This document shows, piece by piece, positions 10,893 to 23,510 of a stretch of 64,000 nucleotides of DNA. Source of the stretch: Castanea sativa (lineage: Eukaryota; Streptophyta; Magnoliopsida; Fagales; Fagaceae). The DNA is taken from the NCBI RefSeq assembly GCF_040712315.1, contig NC_134013.1:1337001-1401000 (forward strand), read 5' to 3'. Below the pieces are notes generated by a model, which ran no database searches, was not told the origin of the DNA, and saw nothing but the letters and a program-made list of their open reading frames with translations. Position 1 is the first letter of the stretch; each line of letters starts with the position of its first letter. The translations under genes and the position numbers were made by a program.

Positions 10893-12496
10893 ATGGCGTC
10901 CAAGCTGGTTCAATTGCAATCCAAGGCTGCTCAGGCTTCACAGTTTGTGACCAAGCACGGATGTGCATACTACAAGCAGCTATTGGAGAAAAACAAGCAG
11001 TACATTCAAGAACCACCCACTGTTGAGAAATGCAACCTTTTGTCAAACCAATTGTTTTATACTCGCCTTGCCAGGTCAGTCACTTTATCCGATTCATATT
11101 CTAGCTTACCCATTTTAAGTTTGATTCCTAAATTTCAAGTTTGCCTAAAACAAAAGCCATGTAATTGACAAAAAGTGTACTGCAAGTAGTGTAATATCAG
11201 GTTAATGAGAAGGCAGCTCTAAGTGATGATTCTTGTTCTTGGTAATGCTTTGATATGTTTGTTTATCAGTCTTGTTTGATAAGGAATTGTCCCTTCCATT
11301 TTCCTCAGTTTTTTTATTTGCGAGATATTGAGTAATCTCTCTCATTTGTAAGTTACATGCCCAGTGGGTCTTGAACCCTATCTCACCCATCCTGTTCTTC
11401 TGGGGAGAGGAAGTGTCATTTGAACTAAGGCTCTCTGGTGATATGATGTAGTCTTACGATGAGGAGACTAACAGTAGACAAAGCAAGGGATAATGAGTCC
11501 TATTGTTTAAATCAGCAGTCATTTATGGCAAGAGGATGTAGATCATGACATAGTATATATCATCCTTTGTGGCTGGTTCCACTGATGTGGTTGATATGTG
11601 TGTTTTCTTTAAATATAAAAACGAAAGATGTGCTTGCATACTTACAGTCCTCATGAAATATCTATAATTGACCTCTAATACATTCTCCAGCCTAATACCA
11701 GATGTCGATTGATTTATGAACAAAATATTGTGGATTATACTTCTCACCTTAATGTGGAATGTGTAGATGAGTAACTTTAATCTCTGCATCACATTTGATT
11801 CATGATATTATGGAGTTCATCTTCATCACTTTGACTACCTATGAATATGGGGGTTGTTTTTAACATGTAGTGCTAATAATTTTCTTATCCTCCAAAATGT
11901 CAGTCTTAGAACCATAGCATTTGTGACAAAAACTAGTTGCACTCTCTTTCCACTTTCCTATATTTTGCAGCTTCCCAATTATTGTTGCTCTACTATGTTG
12001 GAATTTTAGAATTGTGGTACCTTCTTCCTTTGTTGAAGCAGGGCTTAGGTGACAGAACATAACATTTTATGCATTTTGCTAGATGCCAACCGTATTCTTG
12101 ATTTTCACTGTTCTTACGGCTGTGCTTTTCTCTTTGACAAATTTGTTTAATGTTGCTTTGTATGAGTGTTTCAATTACTGCTAAAATGAGATAATGTGGA
12201 TGTTGCATTTCATACATCTCTACGGTGGTTCCAATTAAAAAGTGCATGCATGCTAGAGTGGGTTTATTCTGTAAAATATAATCAATTTATCAATTTGTTT
12301 GTGTTATAGTCTTCCTGGGCGCCAAGAAGCATTCTGGAAGGAGCTTGATTCTGTCAAGCAGCTGTGGAAGAATAGGCATGAGCTTAAGGTTGAGGATGCT
12401 GGCATTGCTGCTTTGTTTGGGCTAGAATGCTTTGCTTGGTTCTGTGCTGGTGAGATTGTAGGTCGAGGATTTACAATCACAGGCTACCATGTTTAA
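10893..12496 (+). CDS. Mitochondrial ATP synthase subunit g, 122 aa
   Basis: Two coding exons (10893-11074 and 12310-12496) join in frame. A noncoding first exon (about 9700-9810) containing a (CT)n run is joined by a 5'UTR intron (9811-10870). The protein starts MASKLVQLQSKAAQASQFV and contains KHGCAYYKQLLEKNKQYI, KLPG-type SLPGRQEAFWKELDSVKQLW and the C-terminal GLECFAWFCAGEIVGRGFTI. These are features of plant subunit g of the F1Fo-ATP synthase, a small inner-membrane Fo subunit that supports complex dimerisation. The C-terminal hydrophobic segment with its AxxxG-like spacing is the membrane helix. The start was chosen at the first ATG after the acceptor. The length is normal for the family. 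Confidence 0.93.
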
Positions 12497-13902
12497 GTGA
12501 CGCATCAGGGCGAACTGCCTCTGAAGTTGAGTTGATTGAGCTTCTCATCATTTAGTCTTTTTTTTTTAATAACTATCTTCTTCAGTCAAGTGACTATATC
12601 ATACATGTTAAAGTGTTATCCTGCGAGAATATGAAAACTGTAACGAATTCATTAGCCTCAATAATCTTCCAATTTGCATTTCCATCTATCTTTTTGTTTT
12701 TTCTCTATGCATAAGCTCCATTGTAAGTTGAACCAATGCATGACCTTTTTAAAGGGAATTTATTCTGGGGGTTTGGATTAGGTGGGGTTTCAGGGGGAGT
12801 GTTTGCCTTTATCTAGACAGGTTTTATGTTTTTCAAAGGATGCCTGTTTATATAAATGCTAATGATCATCCAACCAAGGTCAAAATCTTGGCAGAAAAAT
12901 CATGGTCAGTTTTGATGTATCTGGTTCATTTGGGTCTGAATAAGAGTTTTTGATATAGAACTAGTTTTCTTGATTTCCTGACTCCATTTACCTCACATAT
13001 TAAGGTCCATAAATGTCAAAATAAACCTATTTTTTTTCTCAGGTATGACATTATTATAATCCAATATAGAACAGGGTCCATTGTAAGTAAGACATAACGC
13101 TTGGTTAGTGAGATTGTCGTGAAATATGGTCAAATTTGCACTTGTTATCTTTTTCCAACTAGTGAGTGTCGTGAAATATTGCTAAATTTGTACTTATCTT
13201 TTTCCAAAATTTAAAGTGCGAGTATTTTTTGTTGTCATGGAGATCAACTGGAACCAGCAGATTTTAATCTGTGCTTATTTTTGCATTATAAAAATAATCT
13301 AGATTTATATTCTTGGCTTCAAATAAAACCATAGATTTCTAATTGCACGCCTGAGAGTAAACCGTCATAGACAGCAAGAACTTGGTGAGGTTCCATATGA
13401 ATGTGCCTTACTGAAACAAAATTTTCTGATGTTGAATGAACCATGCTAAAGAATGGCATTTTGTGGAGTGGCATGTCAGTATGTCACAATGCCACAGCAT
13501 AAGCCAGCTGAATATGCAGTTACCAATACAAGGAGTCATTGAGAATAATTAAATAATTCACCTGAAATGTCATTAAATCAAGAATGTCTTTCTCCACAGC
13601 AATGCGTTACATTAGACCTTAAAATTGGCAAGAACTCTGCAATATATATCCATGCTTTGCATGTATAGAACTCGAAAAACAAATTGGAAGTAAGTTATGA
13701 CTGATCAAACAATCTTGAGAAACTTCACTTAAAGGAATTCTCTCTGTTCTTTGTAGATTGTAGTATACCTTGGGAGAAAAGGTGAAAATGTAAACAAATA
13801 ATGTCTCAAAAATTCAAATAAGTTCTGCCACGTTTCGATTTCTATTCTCTTTACATGCAGCATCTACAAAATATGGAAGCAATTCCAGTATTTTGATCTC
13901 CT
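12497..13902. other. Convergent intergenic region (3' flanks)
   Basis: This lies between the stop codon of ATP synthase g and the stop codon of ferrochelatase, two convergent genes. It should hold both 3'UTRs and terminators. No conserved reading frame or clear repeat is seen. Confidence 0.6.
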
Positions 13903-16900
13903 TCAAAAGAGTTTGTTCCTAAATGCCACCAACATTTTTGGAGACAAAAGCAAGACAAACGCCAAGATGGAACCGAAGAACATTTTAATGACATATCTCA
14001 TTGGGTCCTGATCAACTGCTTCAGAGGTGTTCCTTGAGGTTGACATGGCTGTTGCTGATGGTAGAGCTTCTATAACAGCATCTGCCAGATCCATGATGAA
14101 AGAAGAAGTGCATCCAAGGGCAGGGACACGGCCCCAATTCTCAATCCCAGATTCAAGGGCCAACTCCTTATACTCCATATCAATCTCTTCCAGAGTTTCT
14201 ATGTGCTCACTCACGAAGCTGGGATATAAATAGACATCCAATTAAGTTAAACTGTTTCATGGCTCATGTGGAGATCAACATAATTATCAGAGCTAAGAAT
14301 GAGGAAAGTGCACTGGCAAAAGTAAACACTCGGGCAATTTAAATGCCTATTCAAGGTCTAATACCAAAGTGAGCTCCAATAGGAAGCTTGAGTCAGATAA
14401 TGCAGAAAGATCCACACCTTCTGCAATAAACTCCTCATCTAAAATGGAAAAAATATTCAAAGCTAAAGCAACAAATAATGGTAATTACTAATTATCCTCC
14501 AGAAACCTAATGCTATCCGTGATAGACTTTAGTGCACTATTTATTTAATTAAAAACCTAGCACTTGATCACATCAGATATTGTGATCACAGAACATTTCC
14601 AAGAATCAGCAAGGACTAAAATCCACAAAAACCAAACAATTCTACTTTAAACATTAAGACTGTACCTCACTGGAACAGCTAGGAGACTCTTCACACCTTT
14701 CTGGCCAAGCTCTACAAGAACTTCATCAGTGTAAGGCTTCAGCCACTGTACAGGACCAACACGGCTCTGATCCAAAACAACAAAGAGGGAGAAAAGAAAA
14801 GGGAAAGAAAATAAGTCAAGGATATAAGGAATTAAAGAAAGAAAATCTGAGTCCAGTGATGTGGAAAGGGAATCTTCTAGCTGAGTGTAAAGATGGCAAC
14901 TCAAGGTGTGTTAATGAACAAAGTAAAGAAGGAACTTTGAGGCTAAAAACATTAGAGCTTAAATTCTACAACCAACCTGGAAAGCAAGAGTATGTTCATT
15001 GAAAGTTCCTCTAGCTTTCAACTCTTGCATTATTAAGTAGATGCACTCCTCCATTTGATCTTTGTATGGATCTCCTGCATTCTCAACATAGCTAACTGGC
15101 ACTCCATGAGCACTGAAGAAAATCATAACCTGAAATACAACAAAACAATAAGCAACAGTTCCCGCAACAGTAAAATTCATCAACTGACCATACAAATAGA
15201 TTTTTCACACACACACACACACAAATCAAAGAGCCACGTCAAATCAGTTAGTGAGGAAATTAAACCCACCTCCTCAGGCTTAGAAAAAATTGTTAATTCC
15301 TTCTCAATCAAATCAGCCATTGACTTGATGTAACCTTCTCGTTGATACCAGGACTTTATAATAGAAACAGGCAGCCGCGAAAGATAGGCATCTTCCCTGA
15401 CAGATGACTCACATTCAAACTTCAAGAAGATTGTTGATAAAAGTGGACAGAATGTTTAATTAAATGCTTAAAAATGGAGTTCACAAACTGAGAAGATTAT
15501 CACCTAAAAATATTCTGCATTACACGGATGCTTGACCCAGTTGTAGAGATGGAGAACTGGGGATATAGAGGCAGCACAACAAGCCTGGTTATCCTGTCTC
15601 TCTTGATCTGCCACAGATAACAAGAAAAACTTCAACCATTGGACTCAACCAATTGGAAGATAAATGGGAACACAAAATTGATTACCTTAAGAACAATGTT
15701 AAGGATTTCTTTTTTTAATTCTTGTGACAAGCAAGACAAACTTACAGAAACATGGTTTTTGTTTTTATTTTTAAATATAACTAAATACATGACCGCAAGA
15801 CCTCTTAAATGTCTTAAGATCACCCAAAAGTTAATAATTCCACTACAGAAATAAAGTGCTCACTTGCTGAATTGCTTCCTCAGTGAATGGGTACCAATAC
15901 CGCATTCCAACATAGACATTTACGGGCATGTTCTTTGCTTCCAAAGCCATTTTAAGTGCATCTGCCTGCAACAAGTAACAAAAATCATAATTAAATTTAT
16001 ACTCAAAACCAGAACTATGCAAGCCCAACAGAAAACTCCAAAACACAACACATACTATCAACAATAATGATGAAACAAGAATAACACATGCATTTTGACA
16101 AGACATGCTTTGTACCTGTTCATCTGTTATTTTACGCAAAGGAGAGCCACCTCCTATAGAAGCATAGCCTTCTTTGCTTTTGGGAGCCCGAGAAACAGAA
16201 ATTAACTTTGCCAGTGGTTTTTGGAGAAACCGAAACAACCTTGGGAGACGAATGATATCCTGATTCAAAGCACAAAACATATTATTATGGAGCTAAGACA
16301 CCATGACCCAACAATGCTGACATAATATTATGCTAGGCTGAAACAATTGACTAATATACCGGATCTGCGAATAGATTGAACAAAAACGGTTGAACATCAT
16401 CTAGTGTATCTGGTCCTCCTAGATTCAGAAGCAGCACTCCAACCCTCTCTTCTGTGGCATGCGAATTAGATTCAACATCAACTCCGCTGTGCGTGCATGC
16501 TCCCAAAGAGCAAAACGTTTGCCCCACTGGGTTTCTCTTCTCAATGGGGCTGCAATGATGTGATCTCCCAAGCAGCATGCCATTCTTTTTATCACTCCTG
16601 CTAGAACACGAACTTAAAAACACCCGGGATGTAGATTTTTCAAGATCCTGTGATCCCTCAGATAAACGGCATGACCTGCCAACAAGTAAACTTAGTTGAG
16701 AGACCTTAGCTTTTTAGCAAATGAACTATCAAGAAATTTTTACAAACTTCACTGGACTCACACAACTATTTACAAAACTCAATGCGCACAATTTGCTCTA
16801 GCAGTGCTCTGATCTTCCTAAACACTATTTTTCACAACATTTTCATAACTTGTTAAGGCGTCAAGTTGTGATTGAAACATCACTTTTTACAAGCTACGTT

Positions 16901-17358
16901 AACAACTGTCAAAATTTTCGTGTCCCTAGACTTAGGGGGTGTTTGGTAGATGAAATCAAACAACAATTTTCAGTTTTTAAACATCACATTTTCACACACA
17001 CAGAAACGTATTTTCAAAAAAATATTTACAAATGCAGCCCAGAAATCTCACAATTTCAAGAATGCACAAATGAATCCCAAATAACACAATGATCAATAAA
17101 GTTTCTTACAAATACTTTTAGAACAACGAAAAAAAAAAAACATTATGTGAAAATCATAGGCATTAAATCTGACAGGAAGCTTACAACTTCACAGTAATTT
17201 CAACAAACAATGGATCAGCAAAAATTGTTAGAATAAATTTTTTTTTTTTTTAAAAGACAGGAAGCTTACGTTGGAAATCTTCTATGAGTGGAACAGTTGA
17301 GATTGGATCCGAGGAGCTTTGTTTGGGAAACGACTCCAGAGTATGACGTGGCGGACAT
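13903..17358 (-). CDS. FC2: Ferrochelatase-2, chloroplastic, 483 aa
   Basis: Nine exons: 17358-17270, 16675-16360, 16259-16116, 15965-15864, 15607-15504, 15396-15270, 15129-14977, 14766-14666 and 14218-13903 (1452 nt). It inserts Fe2+ into protoporphyrin IX, the last step of haem synthesis, in plastids. A Ser-rich transit region (~1-100) precedes [20 protein letters not shown] (~107). The body holds [43 protein letters not shown], the catalytic-His motif FFSAHGVP (His302) and the conserved acidic [11 protein letters not shown] (~382). The C-terminus carries a linker and a light-harvesting-type membrane segment ([20 protein letters not shown]) that marks the FC2 isoform of green tissue. Length, motifs and all splice junctions are as expected; I see no defect. 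Confidence 0.96.
16820..16890. repeat. Dispersed 'ttgtgattg..aacatcac' repeat in ferrochelatase intron 1
   Basis: The phrases 'cacaacattttcataactt' and 'caagttgtgattg..aacatcact' recur at 23545-23700 (5'UTR intron of the DUF1764 gene) and 55655-55790 (PP2C intron 3). The copies are diverged and their ends are not defined. It is followed at 16930 by 'gggggtgtttggtagatgaa', another MITE-type terminus. Confidence 0.45.
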
Positions 17359-19250
17359 GGCTTCGAAACCCTAAAGAAAAGAAAAAAAAACCCGAAACGT
17401 TTTTCGAATAGTTTTAAGAAATGATGATAAACTTAGAAAGAAAGAAAGAAAGAACGCGTTATTATATAATAAGAAGAAGAAGTAGGGAAAGGAATTGAAT
17501 TCTTGGGAAATGATTTTCATTTTCAAAGGGGTTAGCTGAAAGGTATAAATGGCCCAAGTTGAAAAAGTCAAAAAAGAGCAGAGCAGAGAATACAAGAAAA
17601 AGAAACTTCTTAGTCCAAAAAGTCCAACACTCTCTCACCTAACTCCACAAGTCGACGTGTGTAATGTGTTTCCCAGAACTTGGCTACTACACTGCCACGT
17701 CGGCTACCTTCGCTCACTTTATTTTCCTACGCGTTTTTTTTTTTGTTTCCACCAAAAACGGAATTTACCGCTATTTTATTCCCGTGGTAAATATTATTGG
17801 AGTGTTAGCTGTATTTAGAAAGGAAAAATAGCATGTTGAGGATATTTTCATAATATTTTTAAAGTAAATTTTAAGTAGTAGGTTGTCATTAGTTGTTATT
17901 GTTAGGACAAAAAATTAATCTTAGTATTATATTCAAATTTGAACTAATATCAACTAACTACTTATAATTTGTTGTAAAAACGTTTTAAAAATGTGATGGA
18001 TTTATAAATTTGTAATGTTATGTAATGATGCAAAGAAAATCAGTAGGTTGGATGCTTCAGGCTTGGATGACTTACTTGCTCTTTCAATGGCTTGAAAAAG
18101 AAAGAAAAGCGATCAAAAGTGACCGGGGCTGCCGGCCAAGAACCCTTCGATGGCGAAGTTAGTTTTCTCTCTATATTTTTGGAGTTCCAACTTTTTGAGA
18201 GCAGTCCAAAAAAGTACCTTTGCTTTGTCTGAATAAGCGTTTATATAGTGTTCTAATAGACGGTTATCACAATTGGAACCTCCCCTGGATTCAAGGAGGC
18301 GCAAGGATTAAACATAATTTCCATAACCGTTTAGGAGTTATGCATCTATTTCACAACGGATACCCGGCAGTTACGCGTGAAATAAGGAATTATCACATTA
18401 TATGAGGAGATTTTCCTAAGTATGATACCCTCGTCCTAGTATTCCCTTGTCGAGTATACTTTGGCACATGAATAGGGGCTGTCTCGTCCAACGGACGAAT
18501 TCCTTCAGGACGACCTTGTCAGCATTCTGAACGAGCACCTCATTTTCTGGTCGCGCTTACCTCGTCCAAGGCTCTTTCTCTTTGGACGAGGTAGTTACAG
18601 GTAAGGTTTTCGAGAGTGCACTCAATTCTAGCTGGGTTACGGACGACCTATATGGACGACTTCAAAATAGGCAAAATCAATACCCTATCATTATGAATAT
18701 CGAAAATACAATACAAGCAAACCGGAACAATAATCATTTCCACTCAGATCAAATTTCGGGTTGGAATTCCGGCATGAAATTGGGGCTTCTTATTTTGGAT
18801 GGAAAAATTAAAAATTAAAACATTAAAGGTTCGTTTGATAATGTTATTTTAATAACTTTGTTTGTATTTTTAAAAATATAAGTGAGTAAAAAATTATATA
18901 AAAATACATATAATATTATTCAAAAACTAAAAATATATGTTTAAACATATTTACCAAGCCCTACTAAACTACTTCGTCTCTTTCGCAAAAGTACTCTCAG
19001 ACAGACACTTTCAGCGTACCTATACAGCTTGATTTGGTTTGATTTAGATGACAAACTTGAGAGGAGTTGGGTTTGGTTCATTGAAGACGTTTGGGGCTTT
19101 GAGAGAAAGTTATATGTCACAATTGGATTAGTACCCAGTTTCCATTTCACAGCCCATTGAGCTTAAATACCAGGCCTTATCATTGGCTTTTAGCCCAATC
19201 TACTTACTTACTTTGTCCATTTCGGTAAATTCAACACACTTCGTGCCTTA
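17359..19250. other. Ferrochelatase upstream region and intergenic repeats
   Basis: The interval starts with the ferrochelatase 5' flank; 'gaaaccctaaag' lies 10 bases from the ATG. From about 18100 to 18620 the text ('ggggctgccggccaag', several 'cgtccaa' and 'ggacgag' phrases) looks like part of an old LTR-type or other dispersed repeat, without coding domains. At 18826-18962 a short segment bounded by 'ggttcgtttgataatg' and 'catatttaccaagccc' is a probable MITE. The open frames here have no family features. Confidence 0.4.
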
Positions 19251-19264
19251 GGGTTTCTCTTCAA

Positions 19265-19320
19265 ACCCATTATAAATCACTGCTTTCACCTTCCGCCTAT
19301 AACACATCTCTTCACTTCTT
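19265..19320 (+). promoter_or_regulatory. Possible Pol II promoter with TATA box
   Basis: A consensus-like TATA box, tataaatc (19271-19278), sits in 'aaacccattataaatcactg' and is followed by a CT-rich leader-like sequence up to about 19420. No coding sequence with recognisable domains follows within 3 kb. If active, it would drive a noncoding transcript that could include the structured segment at 19596-19709. This is inference from sequence only. Confidence 0.25.
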
Positions 19321-19595
19321 CGTTCGATCTGTCAGCTAAATTATCGTACCAAGCCTCTGTACGAACTGTTCATCACAATTGCGATCCTTATTTGATTTTC
19401 CTTAACAGTTTGTGACCCACACGGTAATCAAACATAAACACCACTTTCTCTCCTTTTTTATTTTTTCCCTCAAAATTTTCAAATACCTTCTCAATTTCAA
19501 GCAATCGTGTGTGTTTGTTTTATTATTATTATTATTATTTTTTTGGTGGTTGGGCTACTTCTGTGGCTGACCTATGATCATAACAATGAATGAAG

Positions 19596-19709
19596 TGGGC
19601 TCCATAATCGAGTCAACAGCGGGGGCCCATTGGTGGTGACCCGACTGCCGCTTGGAGCCCATATTAAACTCACCGGAGGAAGATCCCTGAAACGCACCGT
19701 TGTTTCAGG
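19596..19709 (+). ncRNA. Candidate structured RNA (two stem-loops)
   Basis: A 9-bp stem (TGGGCTCCA 19596-19604 with TGGAGCCCA 19653-19661) directly stacks on a 5-bp stem (AGCGG 19618-19622 with CCGCT 19648-19652), leaving a 13-nt one-sided bulge. A second hairpin follows: CCTGAAAC (19686-19693), 8-nt loop, GTTTCAGG (19702-19709). The block is GC-richer than its surroundings. It does not match the snRNA, SRP or U3 sequences I know, and lacks convincing box C/D or H/ACA boxes. It may be a transcript structure, part of an unknown repeat, or chance. Confidence 0.2.
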
Positions 19710-19749
19710 ACACAATACTCCTGGTTACATTTTTATTTCATATGTATAA

Positions 19750-22560
19750 TATTATACTCACTATTTGTAATACACATTAGGTAGCTCTTCAATATAAAAC
19801 GATGTCGTTTTTTTTTATCTTATTATTGGTCTTTCTCCTTATATTAAATTATATAGATGAATGGCACTCCAGTCAGACACGGGTGTTTGTAAATTCCATA
19901 ACAATCCACCTTTTGCATAGTGCCTATAAAGATCTACTGCTCACGATTGGAGGCTGCCACTACTACCATGGTTTCCTTCAAATTTTAAGCAGCTATATTT
20001 TATACATAATATTCTATTCCTTATCTTGAATTTAATTTTAAAGCTAGCTTGGTTTTCAATTTTTATTTTTATTTTGGATTTGTAATATATGTTGATTGAT
20101 GAAATTATATACATAGTTTTAACAATACTTTAATTACACAAACGGTTAATTACACAAACGGAACTTATGTTAAGGTAATTTTAGAAAATTTTAATATCAC
20201 TTTTATAGAAAATAAAAAAAATTATTAAAATATTAATTATTTTATTTCAATTTTTTATAAAATTTTTCTTTAAATTGATTAATAACTAATGACCTTAAAG
20301 CATTTGATAGTATTTCCCTATTATTATTAGTAAAAAGCTTATATGTCACAAACCAATGTTACTAGCTTATTTGCTTAAAGACAAAGGATTCAATCTCTAG
20401 AGAGCCTTCACCCCCAAGAGAAAGAAAGACTAAAGCGAAACATGCACTAATATGAACAAAAAGAAAATGAGAGAGAAACATGTCATCAATTTGATTATTC
20501 TTCAATGATTGATTAATGAGGGTTACATGCTCCTTGCCTCAAATAATTATCACTATGGGATCACTGCTTAAATGTGTTCTAAAGAATAACATTGTCTTTA
20601 ATGTGTACTAAGCATTTTCCAAATATATAAAGATCACACGGGATATATTATGTACACCCTAAATGAAGAAAAGAACAACAAAAATTATTCAGTATACAAG
20701 CTGTCCAAAAAAACTAAAAAAAAAACTAAAAAGAGTTTGAAGACAATGGTAATATTTATGAATGTGCGTTAGCTTTTGCAAAAGCTCTGAAGAGCTTTAA
20801 TAGTCTTACCAAGCGCATATATTATTTATTTGGTTTCAAAAAGCACTTTTAGCAAGAAGAAAGTGCAAACAAATGGGCACTATGTTAAATTCTTTTCCTT
20901 TGGCCCTTTGTAGCCACACATGTTTCTCTCTCTCCAAATAATCTACATTGAACATGAAGAATGGCCACCAGATATTTTAGTGTCTCTTTGCCATAATAAG
21001 TCTGTCCAACTCACAAAATAAACCAATAATAAAAACAGCATATTTTGACACTCCGGGCAGAATTTTGAAGCTAACAAACGGCCTTGAATGAAACAGTAGC
21101 AAGGTATTCAAAGTTCAAACATGCATTTCCCTTTGATCTTGGGTGCGTGCAAACATGCACATGACGAGAAGATTTCGCACCCTTGGCTCAGGGGAACTCA
21201 TAATAGCAAGACTGCCTGATAATACAGGACCATGACACAGATTAACAAGGGAGCTCCAACTGTATTCACTGGATACATTATATTAAAAATGACTAGATCC
21301 CAGATGATTTAGCTGAAGGCGTGTCATTTGTCGACATATAAGCTTATTTGGCTTTTTGCTGGAAAGTGGACTAAAGTATATTTGTTAAGTAAGAAAAAAT
21401 ATTAAGGTAAATGAAAAGGCTATCCTTGAACAAAAAAAAAAACTTAAAAGGTAAATGAAAAGGCTATCCTTGAACAAAAAAAAAAACAGATATGTATCTA
21501 CACAGTTTTTTCTTTTCCCAAATGAGTATGATAGTGAAGGAGTTCAAATTATGGCAGTGGGGAGAGTGCAGCAATGGTTGAGATTTACAAATGCTGATAC
21601 AACAAAAGAAAATGACTAGATTCAACAAAGGTAATTTGAATACCACAAGCCCTGGGTTGATTTAGAAACTCAAGCTGGGTAATTCATAAATGGTGCCTAA
21701 GTACCTTTTTTACTTTCTTTGGACAAAGGAGATCAAAATTTCTGATGTACATAGTAATGAAGTAAAAATCAGCTTCAATTTTTGAGTCCATGCTAATATA
21801 TTAAATTCTGTATTAGTCAACTGCAACTTTTGTGATGATAACATCCCTAGTTTTAACTACAAAAATTGCACAACATCCTCCAAAAATAACTTCAATTTTG
21901 CAATTGTTCACAAAAGAGATCAGAACCATCATTATACAGGCAATACGACATTACAAATTTAAATAAAAAGCATCTATTCTGCTAATTGGAACCCCTGTAT
22001 CAGGCAAAGATGTAAATAGAAAAAGTTTATGATATTGAACCCTGTATCAGCCAAATGTACAAGAGTGCATATATTAGTTGTCGCAAAACATCCCCAAGAT
22101 CATCTTCACAAGAATGTAATAAAGGCTTTCAGATGCCAAGCAATAAAGTGAGTGCATCACACAATTCACACAAGTAAATGAAAGTATGAAACTATAAGAA
22201 TCAATGGAGTTGTATGAAAATCCATATTTATATCTGTCACCGTGAATTCAAGACTGCAAAAATGTAATAATTATATAAAATTCCACTTTAAATGTGTAAG
22301 AAAATTAGTTTGACTGACAGATAGACTACATGGCTCTAACTGCGTCGAATTCTTCCTCAAAACTTACAAAGATTCATGTCTTGGATTCACAGAAGTCATA
22401 CTTTGAGAATCATGCTTAATCACAAGCACAAAATTGATTGAATAAGATAAAAAATAATGTAATCTAGTTCTAGTGTACAAGGCAAAAGAAAGATGTGCAC
22501 CAATACCCTCAGATTATAATAACAGAATAGCAAATGAAAAGTTACAAGGCTACATGAAAA
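19750..22560. other. Gene-free AT-rich interval
   Basis: No gene was recognised. At 19797 'aaaacgatgtcgtttt' is a short palindrome of a type frequent in plant promoters. A 44-bp tandem duplication lies at 21404-21487. The 3' part (about 22250-22620) probably includes the 3'UTR of the DUF1764 gene. Confidence 0.45.
21404..21487. repeat. 44-bp tandem duplication
   Basis: 'ggtaaatgaaaaggctatcc' followed by 'ttgaac' and an A-run is present twice with a period of 44 bases. The copies are virtually identical, so the duplication is recent. Confidence 0.85.
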
Positions 22561-22620
22561 TCTCAGAGATTCACTGGATCAAAGGAAGCAACTTCACCCA
22601 ATAGATTTTTGCATGTATCC

Positions 22621-23157
22621 TCAAAAACAACAAGAACAATCAAATGGGCATAATGGCGTACTTCCAGCATCAGCCTTATTGATACCCAACTCCTCTTCTG
22701 TGTAAACAGTAAACCCATCATTTGTTTTTTTCCTAGGCCGGGAAGGCGGCTCAGCGAACTCGCTATCATTAGAACCTTTATCCTTCTTCTTTTTCTTAGC
22801 CTTCTTAGGATTTCCAGTTGCTTCTTCATTAGGCTTTTCAGTCTTTTCAGATTCAGACTTCTTCCTTTTCTTTCCTGCAAAGATTTCATCGATCTCACTA
22901 ACATCCTTTTTCTGCACTGAAGAGTGTTTTTCTTCCACAGCATTATTAATTTCTTGCATTTGCTTAGCCCTTTTGGAAGAACTCTTTTTTGTCACCAGAG
23001 AGGGGTTTTCTTCTTCCACAGCATTATTATTTTCGTTTATTTGCTTAGCCTTTTTGGAAGAACTCTTCTTTGTCACCGGAGAGGGAATTTCTTCTTCCAC
23101 AGCATTATTATTTTCTTGCGCTTGCCTAGCCTTTTTAGAAGAAATCTTTTTTGGCAT
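22621..23157 (-). CDS. DUF1764 lysine-rich protein, 178 aa
   Basis: A single coding exon, with a probable 5'UTR intron (about 23190-24113) and leader exon near 24114-24200. That leader contains the telobox-like aaaccctag (24171-24179), common in translation and nucleolar genes. The N-terminal half is three copies of a 27-residue unit: K-S-S-S-K-(K/R)-A-(K/R)-Q, then N-N-A-V-E-E, then a P-S-(P/L)-V-T-like end, at residues ~3-29, 30-56 and 57-82. The conserved DUF1764 part follows: EIDEIFAGKKRKK, a Lys-rich tract (PKKAKKKKKDKG), then DGFTVYTEEELGINKADAGS and the cysteine-bearing C-terminus TPLCPFDCSCCF. The family is conserved in eukaryotes without a firm function; basic tracts suggest a nuclear or nucleolar location (inference). 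Confidence 0.88.
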   Translation of the reverse strand: MPKKISSKKARQAQENNNAVEEEIPSPVTKKSSSKKAKQINENNNAVEEENPSLVTKKSSSKRAKQMQEINNAVEEKHSSVQKKDVSEIDEIFAGKKRKKSESEKTEKPNEEATGNPKKAKKKKKDKGSNDSEFAEPPSRPRKKTNDGFTVYTEEELGINKADAGSTPLCPFDCSCCF

Positions 23158-23357
23158 TGTAACAAACCGAAGCTACAGACCTAGATTATTATTTTTTTAA
23201 AAAAAATACTGCAATTATAACAAAAAGAGATCAATATTTGCTTGGGTTAGTCTCTGAAAATGATATAAAAAGTGAGAGTTAGAGACACACACAAATCTTT
23301 TTAAACATTCGATAAGTCATCAGATTAGGACCTAATAAAACAAGAAGAAAACTTCGA

Positions 23358-23510
23358 TACAGTTCTTTAGGTGACTTATTGGCCAATGCAGTTCCTTGTG
23401 AATAGTTAAACCTTCCAAGATCACATAGTTGGGGTTCAAAAATAAATAGTTAAATACCACATAGTTGAATTTAATTGGGATATCTACGGTTCCACACCTA
23501 ACTAACTGTA
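23358..23510. mobile_element. MITE in 5'UTR intron of the DUF1764 gene (family copy 2)
   Basis: A diverged relative of the elements at 10350-10511 and 38428-38619, with 'agttctttaggtgac' on the left and 'ttccacacctaactaact' on the right. The adjacent 23545-23700 holds the dispersed 'ttgtgattag..aacatcactttc' repeat. Confidence 0.4.

Noticed and set aside
19561..19740. Box C/D or H/ACA snoRNA at the 19.6-kb hairpins
   Set aside because: 'tgatca' and 'ctga' words exist, but spacing and terminal stems do not fit C/D, and no H/ACA box arrangement with symmetric pockets is present.
22924..23200. Plus-strand frames opposite the DUF1764 gene
   Set aside because: Antisense shadows of the three 81-bp repeats; no family features.
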